64,000 nt of DNA, from contig NZ_CP103289.1 of the NCBI RefSeq assembly GCF_024757985.1, positions 2,232,001 to 2,296,000 on the forward strand, read 5' to 3'. Shown piece by piece: positions 17,817 to 25,864 of the stretch (the stretch's first letter is position 1; each line of letters begins with the position of its first letter). The DNA is from Cellulomonas sp. NS3 (GTDB lineage Bacteria; Actinomycetota; Actinomycetes; Actinomycetales; Cellulomonadaceae). A program made the position numbers and the translations under genes. The notes beneath the pieces are model-generated. The model ran no database searches and was not told the origin of the DNA. It saw only the letters and a program-made list of their open reading frames with translations.

Positions 17817-17849
17817 ACGCCCCGGTGACCGTCATGGTCGCCGGGGCGT
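17817..17849 (+). terminator. Hairpin after small basic protein
   Basis: CGCCCCGG-T-GACC pairs with GGTC-G-CCGGGGCG (one wobble), with a 5-nt loop. It lies between the 44-residue gene and the convergent sepH gene. Confidence 0.6.
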
Positions 17850-17909
17850 CGTCATGCGTCCGGCCGCGCGGGCTCCGGGCTCGGCTGGGTCGCGGCCGGC
17901 GGGCCCGCG

Positions 17910-19007
17910 CTACTCGGGCTTCGCGCCGAAGACGATCTCGTCCCAGCTCGGGACCTTCGCGCGGCCCTTGCGCGCAGCACGCGGACGCTCGGCCGGGGGA
18001 GCGACGGCCTCGTCGGGCTCGTCGCCGCGCTCGGCCTGCGGCTCCGGGACGGCAGGGACCGCCGGGGCGCCGTGCCCGCCGCCGTCCTCGCCGCGCAGGA
18101 CGGGCTCGCGGCGGGCCGGCACGAGCACCTGCGCCTCGGCGAGCGGGTCGGCGTCGACCGGGTGGGCGCCGGGCACCTGGGCCTCGACCCCCGCGAAGTC
18201 GAACGCGTGCTGCGGTCCGAAGCCCTCGAACTCGTCGTCGTCGTCCAGGTCGAGCTGCTGGCGCACGCCGCGCCGGGTGTTCAGGTCGTCGAGCAGCGCG
18301 TGGGTGCGCTCGCGCGGGTCCGGCTCCGCGTCGGCCGGCGCGTCCTCGAAGCCCTCGACCGCGCGGACGCTGCCGTCGGCCTCGAGGTCGAAGACCACGT
18401 CACGGACCGCGGCGAGGTGGCGGCGCGGGATCGGCTCGTCGGCGAGCTCGGTCTCCGAGAGCCAGCGGGCCTCGTCCTCCTCCGCCTGCACGACGCGCTT
18501 GGCGGCGTCGTAGGTCCAACGCGCCTCGCGGATCTCGCCCCCCACGTCGAACCGCGCCACGACGACCCACGGGCCTGCCTGCTGACGGTGGGCGTCCCAC
18601 GCGAGCGACTGCAGCGGGACGCCGCGGGCCGCGAGCCGGTCCGTCACGAGGTCGCCGAGCACCGGCGCGCCGGGGTCCCGGCCGACGCGGGTCGCCCGCG
18701 CCTGGTCCGCGATGAACGAGCGCTCGGCGAGCACCGGGCCCTCGTAGCGGCGGACCTGCTCGACGGCGAGGTCGGCCGACTCGGCCACCTCCTGCGCGGT
18801 CGCACCGGCCCGGATGCGCGCCTGGATCTCGCGCGGGCTCAGGACGCCGGAGTGCTCGGCGCGGAGCTGCTCGAGCTTCGGGCGGTCCCGGCGCACGGCA
18901 GCGCGCAGCGGCTCGTCGATGCGCAGACGGAACCGCTGCCCGTCCGGCCCCACGAGCACGAGGTGCTCCCCGTCGTCGTGGAGACCCACCAGCTCGAGCT
19001 CACCCAT
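17910..19007 (-). CDS. sepH: Septation protein SepH (DUF3071)
   Basis: 365 residues. The conserved N-terminal DUF3071 region begins MGELELVGLHDDGEHLVLVG and contains a helix-turn-helix-like stretch (LSPREIQARIRAGATAQEVA). In Streptomyces and Mycobacterium, SepH binds FtsZ and promotes Z-ring assembly (established). The C-terminal half is acidic and proline-rich, presumably disordered, and ends in a basic patch then VPSWDEIVFG, the short conserved tail of the family. A strong AGGAGG precedes the ATG. Gene order beside TRIC, inositol phosphatase and DUF4193 is common in Actinobacteria. Confidence 0.93.
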   Translation of the reverse strand: MGELELVGLHDDGEHLVLVGPDGQRFRLRIDEPLRAAVRRDRPKLEQLRAEHSGVLSPREIQARIRAGATAQEVAESADLAVEQVRRYEGPVLAERSFIADQARATRVGRDPGAPVLGDLVTDRLAARGVPLQSLAWDAHRQQAGPWVVVARFDVGGEIREARWTYDAAKRVVQAEEDEARWLSETELADEPIPRRHLAAVRDVVFDLEADGSVRAVEGFEDAPADAEPDPRERTHALLDDLNTRRGVRQQLDLDDDDEFEGFGPQHAFDFAGVEAQVPGAHPVDADPLAEAQVLVPARREPVLRGEDGGGHGAPAVPAVPEPQAERGDEPDEAVAPPAERPRAARKGRAKVPSWDEIVFGAKPE

Positions 19008-19123
19008 ACGACCTCCTCGTAGCTCAGGGACGAGCGTGCCACCGAACACGGCCGTCCGGGGGGAACCCGCCCGGTGCGCCGCGACACGGGACCTGCCGCG
19101 GCGGCGCCTGAGAGTATGCGCTC

Positions 19124-19765
19124 GTGGCGCCCGACCTCCCGCTCCAGCCGCTGACCGAGCTCGTCGGCGTGTTCGTCGGCGGCCTGTCCGGCGGGCTCGC
19201 CGCGGTGCGCAAGCAGTTCGACATCTTCGGCATCGTCGTCCTCGCCTGGGCGGCCGGCCTGGGCGGGGGCCTGATCCGCGACGTGCTCGTCGGCGCCGTC
19301 CCGCCGGTCGGGGTCGCGCGCTGGGAGTTCATCGTCACCGCGTTCGCCGCCGGCATCGTCATGTACTTCTTCCACCCGCGGCTCGAGCGGGCGCGCCGCG
19401 TGATCGCGGTGCTCGACGCGGGGGCGCTCGCGCTGTTCAGCGTCGTCGGCACGCTCAAGGGCCTCGAGCTCGGGGCCGGCGCGACCGCGTCGGTGTGCGT
19501 CGGGGTGATCACGGGCGTCGGCGGCGGGGTGCTGCGCGACCTGCTCACGGGCGAGGTCCCCGTCGTGCTGCACCACCGCCAGCTCTACGCGATCCCCGCG
19601 GTGGTGGGGGCGTCGCTGACGGCGCTGCTGTGGACGACGTCGACGCTCACCCTGCTCACGGAGCTGCTCGCGGTCGCCGTGGTGTTCGTGCTCCGCGTCG
19701 TGGCGATGCGCCTGCACCTGTCGGCCCCCGGCCCGTGGCGCGGTCCTGCGCAGGGCGGACGCTGA
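19124..19765 (+). CDS. TRIC-type trimeric cation channel (UPF0126)
   Basis: 213-residue membrane protein with about seven hydrophobic segments arranged as two repeats. Each repeat carries the family glycine motif: GGGLIRDVLVG and GGGVLRDLLTG. Prokaryotic TRIC proteins form homotrimeric monovalent-cation channels (established for some members). The GTG start has no ribosome site; an NANNNT hexamer (GAGTAT 19112-19117) lies 6 nt upstream, so the mRNA may be leaderless. It is divergent from sepH. Confidence 0.9.
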   Translation: MAPDLPLQPLTELVGVFVGGLSGGLAAVRKQFDIFGIVVLAWAAGLGGGLIRDVLVGAVPPVGVARWEFIVTAFAAGIVMYFFHPRLERARRVIAVLDAGALALFSVVGTLKGLELGAGATASVCVGVITGVGGGVLRDLLTGEVPVVLHHRQLYAIPAVVGASLTALLWTTSTLTLLTELLAVAVVFVLRVVAMRLHLSAPGPWRGPAQGGR

Positions 19766-19894
19766 CCGCCGGGCGAGCCCACCCGCGCTCTCTCCGGTGC
19801 GCTCGGCGAGCACGTCCCCCGGGTGCGCGTCGGACCGGTCCGCGGCGGACGGCCCGGCCGCCGGGGGCCCGAGCCGCTCGGGCAGGATGGGCGC

Positions 19895-20818
19895 GTGACC
19901 TCCGACGCCCTGCCCGCACCGTCCGCCGACGACCCCACGCGTCCCCGTCCCGCCTCCACGACCACCGAGCCCGGCGCGCCGTCCCTGCCCGGCCTGCCCG
20001 GCGCCGACGAGACGCGCGAGCTCGTCGCGCTCGCCGAGACCCTCGCGCGCGCCGCGGGGCACCTCGTGCGCGACGGCCGCCCCGACCGGGTCGACGTCGC
20101 CGCGACCAAGACCAGCCCCATGGACGTCGTGACGCAGATGGACCTCGCGTCGGAGGCGCTGCTGCGCTCGATGCTCGCCGAGCACCGCCCGCACGACGGG
20201 ATCCTCGGTGAGGAGGAGGCTCCGGTCGCGGGCACGAGCGGGCTCACGTGGGTGATCGACCCGATCGACGGCACCGTCAACTACCTCTACGGCATCCCCG
20301 CGTACGCGATCTCGGTCGCGGTCGTCGCCGGCCCGCCCGACCCTGCGACGTGGACCGTCGTCGCGGGGTGCGTGCACTCGGTCGCGGACGGGCGCACCTA
20401 CATCGCGGGGCGCGGCCTCGGCGCGCACCTCGACGGACGCCGGCTCACGCTGCGGGCGGCCGAGAACCTCGCGGGCTCGCTGCTCGGGACGGGCTTCGGG
20501 TACACCGTCGAGCGGCGGCGCGCGCAGGCCCGCGTCGTGGCCGAGCTCCTGCCGCAGGTCCGGGACGTCCGGCGCATCGGCTCGGCGTCGCTCGACCTGT
20601 GCGCGCTCGCCTCGGGCGGGCTCGACCTGTACTACGAACGGGGGCTCAAGCCGTGGGACCTCGCGGCGGGCGCGCTCGTCGCGCAGGAGGCCGGTGCGGT
20701 CGTGACGGGCCTGGACGGGCAGCCCGCGGGGGAGGCCATGACGGTCGCAGGTCCGGCGGGTACGGTGGCGCAGCTCACGTCGATCCTCAGCGCTCTCGGG
20801 GCGGGCACAGGCGCCTGA
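19895..20818 (+). CDS. Inositol monophosphatase family protein (SuhB-like)
   Basis: 307 residues. Metal and substrate motifs of the family are present: LGEEEAP, WVIDPIDGTVNY, and KPWDLAAGALV near the C-terminus. It hydrolyses inositol-1-phosphate or a related sugar phosphate; in actinobacteria this feeds phosphatidylinositol and mycothiol synthesis. In M. tuberculosis the suhB gene occupies the same neighbourhood. GTG 19895 is chosen because the upstream region is not conserved-looking and CAGGAT (19883-19888) lies 6 nt before it as a -10 candidate. A Pro/Thr-rich N-terminal extension of about 35 residues precedes the fold. Confidence 0.9.
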   Translation: MTSDALPAPSADDPTRPRPASTTTEPGAPSLPGLPGADETRELVALAETLARAAGHLVRDGRPDRVDVAATKTSPMDVVTQMDLASEALLRSMLAEHRPHDGILGEEEAPVAGTSGLTWVIDPIDGTVNYLYGIPAYAISVAVVAGPPDPATWTVVAGCVHSVADGRTYIAGRGLGAHLDGRRLTLRAAENLAGSLLGTGFGYTVERRRAQARVVAELLPQVRDVRRIGSASLDLCALASGGLDLYYERGLKPWDLAAGALVAQEAGAVVTGLDGQPAGEAMTVAGPAGTVAQLTSILSALGAGTGA

Positions 20819-20852
20819 AAGGGCAGATTTCGGGCCGTCTCGCGCTGGGCAT

Positions 20853-20881
20853 TTGTCCGTGTGTGCGCCCGGCCCTGAAAT
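20853..20881 (+). promoter_or_regulatory. Candidate promoter for DUF4193 gene
   Basis: TTGTCC (20853-20858) and TGAAAT (20876-20881) are separated by 17 bp, in the least GC-rich stretch nearby (about 20820-20960). This would give a leader of about 90 nt before the ATG at 20979. The hexamer match is moderate. Confidence 0.4.
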
Positions 20882-20978
20882 AGTGCACAATCCCAGCGCC
20901 GCGGGAACAATCGACGGTGCCGAAGCATTGATCCCGCATACGACGAACCGCCGACACGACCGGAGTGTGACCCCGCTG

Positions 20979-21278
20979 ATGGCAACCGACTACGACGCCC
21001 CGCGCAAGACCGAGGAGGACCTCAGCGAGGACTCGCTGCAGGAGCTCCAGGCTCGGCGCTCCGACAAGAACTCGGGCGTGGTCGACGAGGACGAGACCGA
21101 AGCCGCGGAAGGCTTCGAGCTCCCCGGCGCCGACCTGTCGGGCGAGGAGCTGTCGGTGCGTGTCCTCCCGCGTCAGGCGGACGAGTTCACGTGCACGAGC
21201 TGTTACCTCGTCCACCACCGCAGCCAGCTCGCCTACGAGAAGGACGGCCGCCCCGTCTGCTCGGAGTGCGCTGCCTGA
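20979..21278 (+). CDS. DUF4193 zinc-ribbon protein
   Basis: 99 residues, starting MATDYDAPRKTEEDLSEDS as in the family. The N-terminal two thirds are acidic and likely disordered. The C-terminus holds a zinc ribbon of two Cys pairs, CTSC and CSEC. The family is almost universal in Actinobacteria and has no assigned role. An upstream in-frame GTG (20967) is possible, but its spacing to GGAG is too short. Confidence 0.92.
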   Translation: MATDYDAPRKTEEDLSEDSLQELQARRSDKNSGVVDEDETEAAEGFELPGADLSGEELSVRVLPRQADEFTCTSCYLVHHRSQLAYEKDGRPVCSECAA

Positions 21279-21298
21279 GCTCGGCACCGACGACCACC

Positions 21299-21340
21299 AC
21301 GAGGCCGGCGACCTGGGATCCCCCGGGGCGCCGGCCTCGT
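21299..21340. terminator. Hairpin between DUF4193 and DUF3093 genes
   Basis: A 12-bp stem (ACGAGGCCGGCG with CGCCGGCCTCGT) encloses an 18-nt loop that itself can pair (GGGATCCCC). It lies between convergent genes. Confidence 0.6.
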
Positions 21341-21431
21341 CCGTGGTCGGGCGTCGCCGCGCCGACCGGTGCCGGTCGGCACGGGGACGCCCGGCGCGCA
21401 CCGGCGCCGCGCGGCGTGGACCGCGGGTGCG

Positions 21432-21953
21432 TCAGCCGCCCAGCGCGTGACCCGCCCCGCCGAGCGCGGCGGCGAGCTCCGCGGGGCGCCGGGTCGACAC
21501 GAGCCAGTAGGGCGTCGGGTCCTGCGGGTCGCGCACCTCGACGCGCACGGCCGTGCCCGCCCACGCCCGCAGGCAGACGTAGGCCCGCGCGTCGAGCCCC
21601 GGCCCGAGGGCGGCGCGCGTCTCGTCGCGGTCCAGAGCGCGCGCGTCGCCGAGCAGGGCGAGCGGGATGCGGGCCCGGCCGGCCGTCAGCTCGCCGTCCT
21701 GCACGCGCACGCGCGGGGACGAGAGCACCGCGAAGGTCAGCGTCCCGGCGAGCGCGACGGCCCCGACGCCCGCCGCGAGACCCGGGTGCACCGGGACGAA
21801 CGCGATCGCCAGGAGCCCCGCGCCGGCGACCGCGAGGAACCACCCGAGCGGCCCCGGCCAGAGCCGCTCGTCGTGCGCGGCGCCGCCGGGCACGCGTCCC
21901 GCCGGCGAGCCTGCGGGCGTGGCGTGCGGGGGCTCGGCGGCGTGCGGCGGCAT
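21432..21953 (-). CDS. DUF3093 membrane protein
   Basis: 173 residues. Two adjacent hydrophobic helices (around residues 35-80) are followed by a cytoplasmic beta-rich domain with [19 protein letters not shown] and [13 protein letters not shown], as in the DUF3093 family. Function unknown. It is divergent from dut, with which it is paired in many actinobacteria, including M. tuberculosis (Rv2698 next to dut). Confidence 0.88.
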   Translation of the reverse strand: MPPHAAEPPHATPAGSPAGRVPGGAAHDERLWPGPLGWFLAVAGAGLLAIAFVPVHPGLAAGVGAVALAGTLTFAVLSSPRVRVQDGELTAGRARIPLALLGDARALDRDETRAALGPGLDARAYVCLRAWAGTAVRVEVRDPQDPTPYWLVSTRRPAELAAALGGAGHALGG

Positions 21954-21993
21954 GCGTCCAGCATCCCAGACCCGCAGGCCCGCACGGGCGGGG

Positions 21994-21999
21994 TAGGGT
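21994..21999 (+). promoter_or_regulatory. -10 hexamer for leaderless dut mRNA
   Basis: TAGGGT followed after 8 nt by the GTG start of dut, with no ribosome site between. This places the transcription start at or next to the start codon. Confidence 0.5.
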
Positions 22000-22007
22000 C
22001 GCTCCCC

Positions 22008-22484
22008 GTGACGGCCGACACGACGCTCGAGGTCCTCCTGCTCCGGCTCGACGACGCGGCCCCGGTGCCCGCGTACGCGCACCCCGGCGACGCGGGGGCC
22101 GACCTCGTGACGCGGGTCGACGTGGTCGTCCCGCCGCAGGGCCGGGTCACCGTCCCGACCGGCGTCGCGATCGCGCTGCCCGACGGCTTCGCGGCGTTCG
22201 TGCACCCGCGCTCCGGGCTCGCCTCGCGCCACGGGCTGACGATCGTCAACGCGCCGGGCACGGTCGACGCCGGCTACCGCGGCGAGATCTCCGTGACCCT
22301 GCTCAACACCGACGTCGAGGCGCCCGTCGTGCTGGCGCGCGGCGACCGCATCGCCCAGCTCGTCATCCAGCGGGTCGAGCGGGCGCGGTTCGTCGAGGTG
22401 GAGCGGCTGCCGGGCTCGCACCGCGGCGAGGGCGGGTTCGGCTCGAGCGGCGGCTGGGCGGACGCGCAGGCGCCCCGGTCCTGA
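22008..22484 (+). CDS. dut: dUTP diphosphatase
   Basis: Hydrolyses dUTP to dUMP and diphosphate, keeping uracil out of DNA and supplying dTMP synthesis. 158 residues, trimeric dUTPase type. Conserved motifs appear in order: DAGADL (motif 1), HPRSGLA (2), [14 protein letters not shown] (3), GDRIAQLVI (4) and the Gly-rich C-terminal motif 5 GEGGFGSSG. The GTG start follows TAGGGT by 8 nt. Confidence 0.97.
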   Translation: MTADTTLEVLLLRLDDAAPVPAYAHPGDAGADLVTRVDVVVPPQGRVTVPTGVAIALPDGFAAFVHPRSGLASRHGLTIVNAPGTVDAGYRGEISVTLLNTDVEAPVVLARGDRIAQLVIQRVERARFVEVERLPGSHRGEGGFGSSGGWADAQAPRS

Positions 22485-22584
22485 ACGCGCGCGACCCGGC
22501 TCCCCGCTAGGTCGCGCGGCGCACGCGGATTACTGTCGTGGGGGTGCCCCGCGGCGGGCGACAGGTGAGAAGGGGTCGATCGAA

Positions 22585-23307
22585 GTGGGTCTTTTCCGGC
22601 GCGGCGCGCGAGAGAACGCGGCCGACGAGACGACGACGGGTGCCACGCCCGAGGTGGCCGCGCAGGCGTCCGACGACGGCGGGGCGCGCGAGCGCGGGCC
22701 GTGGGACGTGAGCGACGTCGACGGCACGGGCGCACGCCTCGACCTCGGCGCGATCCTCGTGCCCGGCCGGCCCGGCATGGAGCTGCGCATGGAGATCGAC
22801 AAGGCCTCCGGCGCGGTGTCCGCCGCCGCCGTGAGCCTCGGCGGCTCGACGCTCCAGCTCCAGGCTTTCGCCGCTCCGCGGACCGAGGGCATCTGGGACG
22901 AGATCCGCGCGGAGATCGCCGAGTCCGTCACGAAGCAGGGCGGCTCGGCGGACGACCTGCCCGGCCCGTTCGGGCGCGAGCTGCTGGCGCGCCTGCCCGT
23001 GCGCACGCCCGAGGGGCGCACCGGGCACCGGCCCGCGCGCTTCATCGGCGCCGACGGACCCCGGTGGTTCCTGCGCGGCGTCGTCACGGGGAAGGCCGCG
23101 GTCGACCCCGAGGCCGCGGTCGAGCTCGAGAGCGTCTTCGCGGACATCGTCGTCGTGCGGGGCACGGAGGCGCGGGCACCGCGCGACCTGCTCACGCTGC
23201 GGCTCCCCGCGCAGGACGGCGGCCCGGCGCAGCCTGCGGCCGACGAGCCCGCCGCACCGACGTTCGACCCCATGACCCGGGGTCCCGAGATCACGGAGAT
23301 CCGATGA
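22585..23307 (+). CDS. DUF3710 domain protein
   Basis: 240 residues. The N-terminus MGLFRRGARE is followed by an acidic disordered segment, then the DUF3710 core (GPWDVSDVD, LDLGAILVPG, LQLQAFAAPRTEGIWDEIR). No membrane segment. Function unknown; in M. tuberculosis the orthologue is next to dut. Its stop overlaps the start of the OB-fold gene (ATGA). The GTG at 22585 is preceded by GAGAAGGGG. Confidence 0.88.
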   Translation: MGLFRRGARENAADETTTGATPEVAAQASDDGGARERGPWDVSDVDGTGARLDLGAILVPGRPGMELRMEIDKASGAVSAAAVSLGGSTLQLQAFAAPRTEGIWDEIRAEIAESVTKQGGSADDLPGPFGRELLARLPVRTPEGRTGHRPARFIGADGPRWFLRGVVTGKAAVDPEAAVELESVFADIVVVRGTEARAPRDLLTLRLPAQDGGPAQPAADEPAAPTFDPMTRGPEITEIR

Positions 23308-23672
23308 CGCTGCGCGAGGCGCTGCGGCGCGCGGTCGCGTCGCAGGCGGAGATCGAGGCCGACGAGGAGCGCGCCGACGCGCACTCCGTCGCCGGCTGCG
23401 TCCCGGTCGACGAGCTGCCCGACCGGCACCGCGCCAAGGTGTCCGGCATCCTGCGCTCGGTGACCCTGCGCCCCCGCGAGGGCGTGCCCGCGCTCGAGGC
23501 CGAGCTGTACGACGGCAGCGGCACGATCGACCTCGTCTGGCTCGGCCGGCGCGAGATCGCCGGGATCGAGCCGGGTCGACGCCTGCAGGTCGAGGGGCTC
23601 GCGTGCGCGATCGACGGTCGCCGCACGATGTTCAACCCCCGCTACGAGCTGCGGCCGCGTCCCGGTGAGTGA
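23304..23672 (+). CDS. OB-fold nucleic-acid-binding protein
   Basis: 122 residues, with an OB-fold of the RecG-wedge or tRNA-anticodon type: VSGILRSVTLRP, LEAELYDGSGTIDLVWLGR, GIEPGRRLQVEG and a C-terminal NPRYEL. The family is annotated as OB-fold nucleic acid binding and its partner is unknown. It is coupled on both sides: 4-nt overlap with DUF3710 and 8-nt overlap with DUF3159. Confidence 0.85.
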   Translation: MTLREALRRAVASQAEIEADEERADAHSVAGCVPVDELPDRHRAKVSGILRSVTLRPREGVPALEAELYDGSGTIDLVWLGRREIAGIEPGRRLQVEGLACAIDGRRTMFNPRYELRPRPGE

Positions 23673-24450
23673 GTCCGAGCAGGCCCGCCCGCTCACCGGC
23701 ACCGTTCCCGGCGACGCGATCGGGGCCGACGACGTGTCGGGTCCCGGGAGCGCGGCCGAGGGCGGCAGCGCCGCTGCCAAGCCCGCGCGCGGCGTCTACC
23801 AGCTCGCCGGCGAGGACTTCTCCCTCGCGGAGGCCATCGGCGGCTGGCGCGGCGTCGTCGAGTCGGCGCTGCCCGGGCTCGTCTTCGTCGTCGTGTACGT
23901 CGCCGTCCGCGAGCTGCGCCCGGCGCTCGTCGCGTCCGTCGCGGTCGCGGCGCTGGCGGTGATCGTCCGCCTCGTGCAGCGCACCCCCGTCACGCAGGCC
24001 TTCTCGGGGATCCTCGGGATCGGCATCGGCGTGCTCTGGGCGTGGCGGACCGGCGAGGCGCAGGACTTCTTCGCCTACGGCCTGTGGGTCAACGTCGCGT
24101 GGTGCGCCGGTGCGCTGGTCTCGGTGCTCGTGCGCTGGCCCGCGGTCGGCGTCATCGTGTCGTTCGTGCGCGGCGAGGACATGTCGTGGCGGCTCGACAG
24201 CCGCCCGGCCGCCCAGCTCCTGCGTCGCCGGTACGTGTGGGCGACGCTGCTGTGGGTCGGGGTGTTCGGCGCTCGCCTGGCCGTCCAGGTCCCGCTCTAC
24301 CTGCAGGGCGAGGACGCCGTCGGGTGGCTCGGCACCGCGAAGCTCGTGATGGGCGTGCCGCTGTTCGCGGCCGGCCTCTACGTCACCTGGCTCCTGGTCC
24401 GTGAGTCAGGAGCTCCTCGAGAGCCTTCTCGTCCGCCTCGCGCCCCGTGA
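23665..24450 (+). CDS. DUF3159 membrane protein
   Basis: 261 residues. A disordered N-terminus is followed by about six hydrophobic helices, starting at LPGLVFVVVYVAV. The conserved central motifs RTPVTQAFSG and DSRPAAQLLRRRYVWATL are typical of DUF3159. Function unknown. It is the last gene of the DUF3710-OB-DUF3159 operon. The final 68 nt overlap the 3' end of the convergent TrkA gene, and its Pro/Arg-rich tail (GAPREPSRPPRAP) may be non-conserved read-through. Confidence 0.85.
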   Translation: MSESEQARPLTGTVPGDAIGADDVSGPGSAAEGGSAAAKPARGVYQLAGEDFSLAEAIGGWRGVVESALPGLVFVVVYVAVRELRPALVASVAVAALAVIVRLVQRTPVTQAFSGILGIGIGVLWAWRTGEAQDFFAYGLWVNVAWCAGALVSVLVRWPAVGVIVSFVRGEDMSWRLDSRPAAQLLRRRYVWATLLWVGVFGARLAVQVPLYLQGEDAVGWLGTAKLVMGVPLFAAGLYVTWLLVRESGAPREPSRPPRAP

Positions 24451-25057
24451 CGAACAGCAGCTCGTCGCGCTCCTCGAGGGTGTCGTCGACGCTGGGCGCG
24501 ATCGGGCGGGTCCCGCGCACGATGCACGCGAGCACCGTGTCCTCGGGCCACGCGACCTGACCGACGCGCAGGCCCGCGAGGGGTGAGCCCTCGGGCAGCG
24601 TGAGCTCGAGGATGTCCGCCTTGGACTGGTGGAACGTGAAGATCCGCACGAGGTCGCCGACCGCGACGGCCTCCTCGACCATCGCGGTCATGATGCGCGG
24701 GGTGGAGACGGCGACGTCGACGCCCCACGCCTCGTCGAACATCCACTCGTTCTTCGGGTTGTTCACGCGCGCGACCGTGCGCGGGACCCCGTACTCGGTC
24801 TTGGCGAGCAGCGAGATGACGAGGTTCGCCTTGTCGTCTCCCGTGGCGGCCACGACCACGTCGCACTCGTCGACCTTGGCCTGCGTCAGCGTCGGCAGCT
24901 CGCACGCGTCGGCGAGGAGCCAGTCCGCGTCCGCGACCTGCGACACGCGCATGGCGGAGGGCTGGCGGTCGATGAGCGTGACCTCGTGTCCGTGGCCGAG
25001 CAGCTCGCGCGCGATGGACCGGCCGACCGAGCCGGCTCCGGCGATGACGACCCTCAT
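24383..25057 (-). CDS. TrkA/RCK-family potassium regulatory protein (second of pair)
   Basis: 224 residues: RCK N-domain with the Rossmann loop VIAGAGSVGRSIA, then a TrkA-C domain (LPEGSPLAGLRVGQVAWPEDT). Such proteins bind NAD(H) or nucleotides and gate potassium transporters from the cytoplasm. The ATG shares ATGA with the stop of the first trkA gene, so the two are co-translated and probably form a heteromer, like CeoB/CeoC of M. tuberculosis. No TrkH/KtrB channel gene is nearby; the divergent KimA-like permease is the obvious potassium partner (inference). Confidence 0.9.
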   Translation of the reverse strand: MRVVIAGAGSVGRSIARELLGHGHEVTLIDRQPSAMRVSQVADADWLLADACELPTLTQAKVDECDVVVAATGDDKANLVISLLAKTEYGVPRTVARVNNPKNEWMFDEAWGVDVAVSTPRIMTAMVEEAVAVGDLVRIFTFHQSKADILELTLPEGSPLAGLRVGQVAWPEDTVLACIVRGTRPIAPSVDDTLEERDELLFVTGREADEKALEELLTHGPGAR

Positions 25058-25719
25058 CGGGAGACCTCCGGGCCACGGGTGAGCGTGCGTTCGACGAACG
25101 AGCTCTCGTCGGCCCGCATGAGGACGTGCAGCGTGTCGTTCTCCTGGAGCACGGTCGTGGCGGTCGGCAGGAGGCCGTCGCCGTAGCGCGTGACGTAGGC
25201 GATGCGCGCGCCGCTCGCCTCCTCGACCTGGCTCAGGGGGTGCCCGACCCAGCCCGGGTGCACGTCGACCTGGGCGAGCACGATCTGCCCCGACGCGTCC
25301 CGGTGCTCGTCCGTCGCGCCCATGGGCAGCAGCCGGCGCAGCACCTGGTCGGCGGTCCACCGCACGGTCGCAACCGTGGGGATCCCGAGGCGCTGGTAGA
25401 TCTCGGCGCGGTGCGGGTCGTAGATGCGGGCGACCACGTTGCCGACGCCGTACGTCTCGCGCACGACGCGCGCGGCGAGGATGTTCGAGTTGTCGCCGTC
25501 GGACACCGCGGCGAAGCCGTACGCGTCGTCGATGCCGGCCTGAGCGAGGGTGTCGCGGTCGAAGCCGAGCCCCGTGACCTTGCTCCCGGAGAACTCGGCG
25601 TCGAGGCGCCGGAACGAGTCGGGGTTCTGGTCGATGACGGCGACCGAGTGGCCGTGGCTCTCGAGGGACTGGGCGAGGGTCGCGCCGACCCGGCCGCAGC
25701 CCATGATGACGAAGTGCAC
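25054..25719 (-). CDS. TrkA/RCK-family potassium regulatory protein (first of pair)
   Basis: 221 residues. The nucleotide-binding loop VIMGCGRVGATLA is at the very N-terminus, the acidic end of the second strand is in AVIDQNPDSF, and a TrkA-C domain follows (IVLAQVDVHPGWVGHPLSQV). GTG start; TAGCGT lies 8 nt upstream, so the mRNA is probably leaderless. It is divergent from the KimA-like permease, with 145 nt between the two starts. Confidence 0.9.
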   Translation of the reverse strand: MHFVIMGCGRVGATLAQSLESHGHSVAVIDQNPDSFRRLDAEFSGSKVTGLGFDRDTLAQAGIDDAYGFAAVSDGDNSNILAARVVRETYGVGNVVARIYDPHRAEIYQRLGIPTVATVRWTADQVLRRLLPMGATDEHRDASGQIVLAQVDVHPGWVGHPLSQVEEASGARIAYVTRYGDGLLPTATTVLQENDTLHVLMRADESSFVERTLTRGPEVSR

Positions 25720-25727
25720 AGCCGGTC

Positions 25728-25733
25728 ACGCTA
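25728..25733 (-). promoter_or_regulatory. -10 hexamer for leaderless trkA mRNA
   Basis: TAGCGT on the minus strand followed after 8 nt by the GTG at 25719. The mirror-image arrangement on the other strand (TAGCAT, 25851-25856) serves the permease gene. Confidence 0.5.
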
Positions 25734-25850
25734 TACCTCGCGGGTGTGCGCCGCCGCACCGCCGGGCCGGGACGGGCCCGGTGCCGGGGCCGCGACCCAC
25801 CGGTGCCGCGCCGCAGGTGGCGTGCGGGAGGCGGGCCGTCGGCGCGGGCA

Positions 25851-25856
25851 TAGCAT
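25851..25856 (+). promoter_or_regulatory. -10 hexamer for leaderless permease mRNA
   Basis: TAGCAT followed after 8 nt by GTG 25865, without a ribosome site. Confidence 0.5.
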
Positions 25857-25864
25857 GGTCACTC

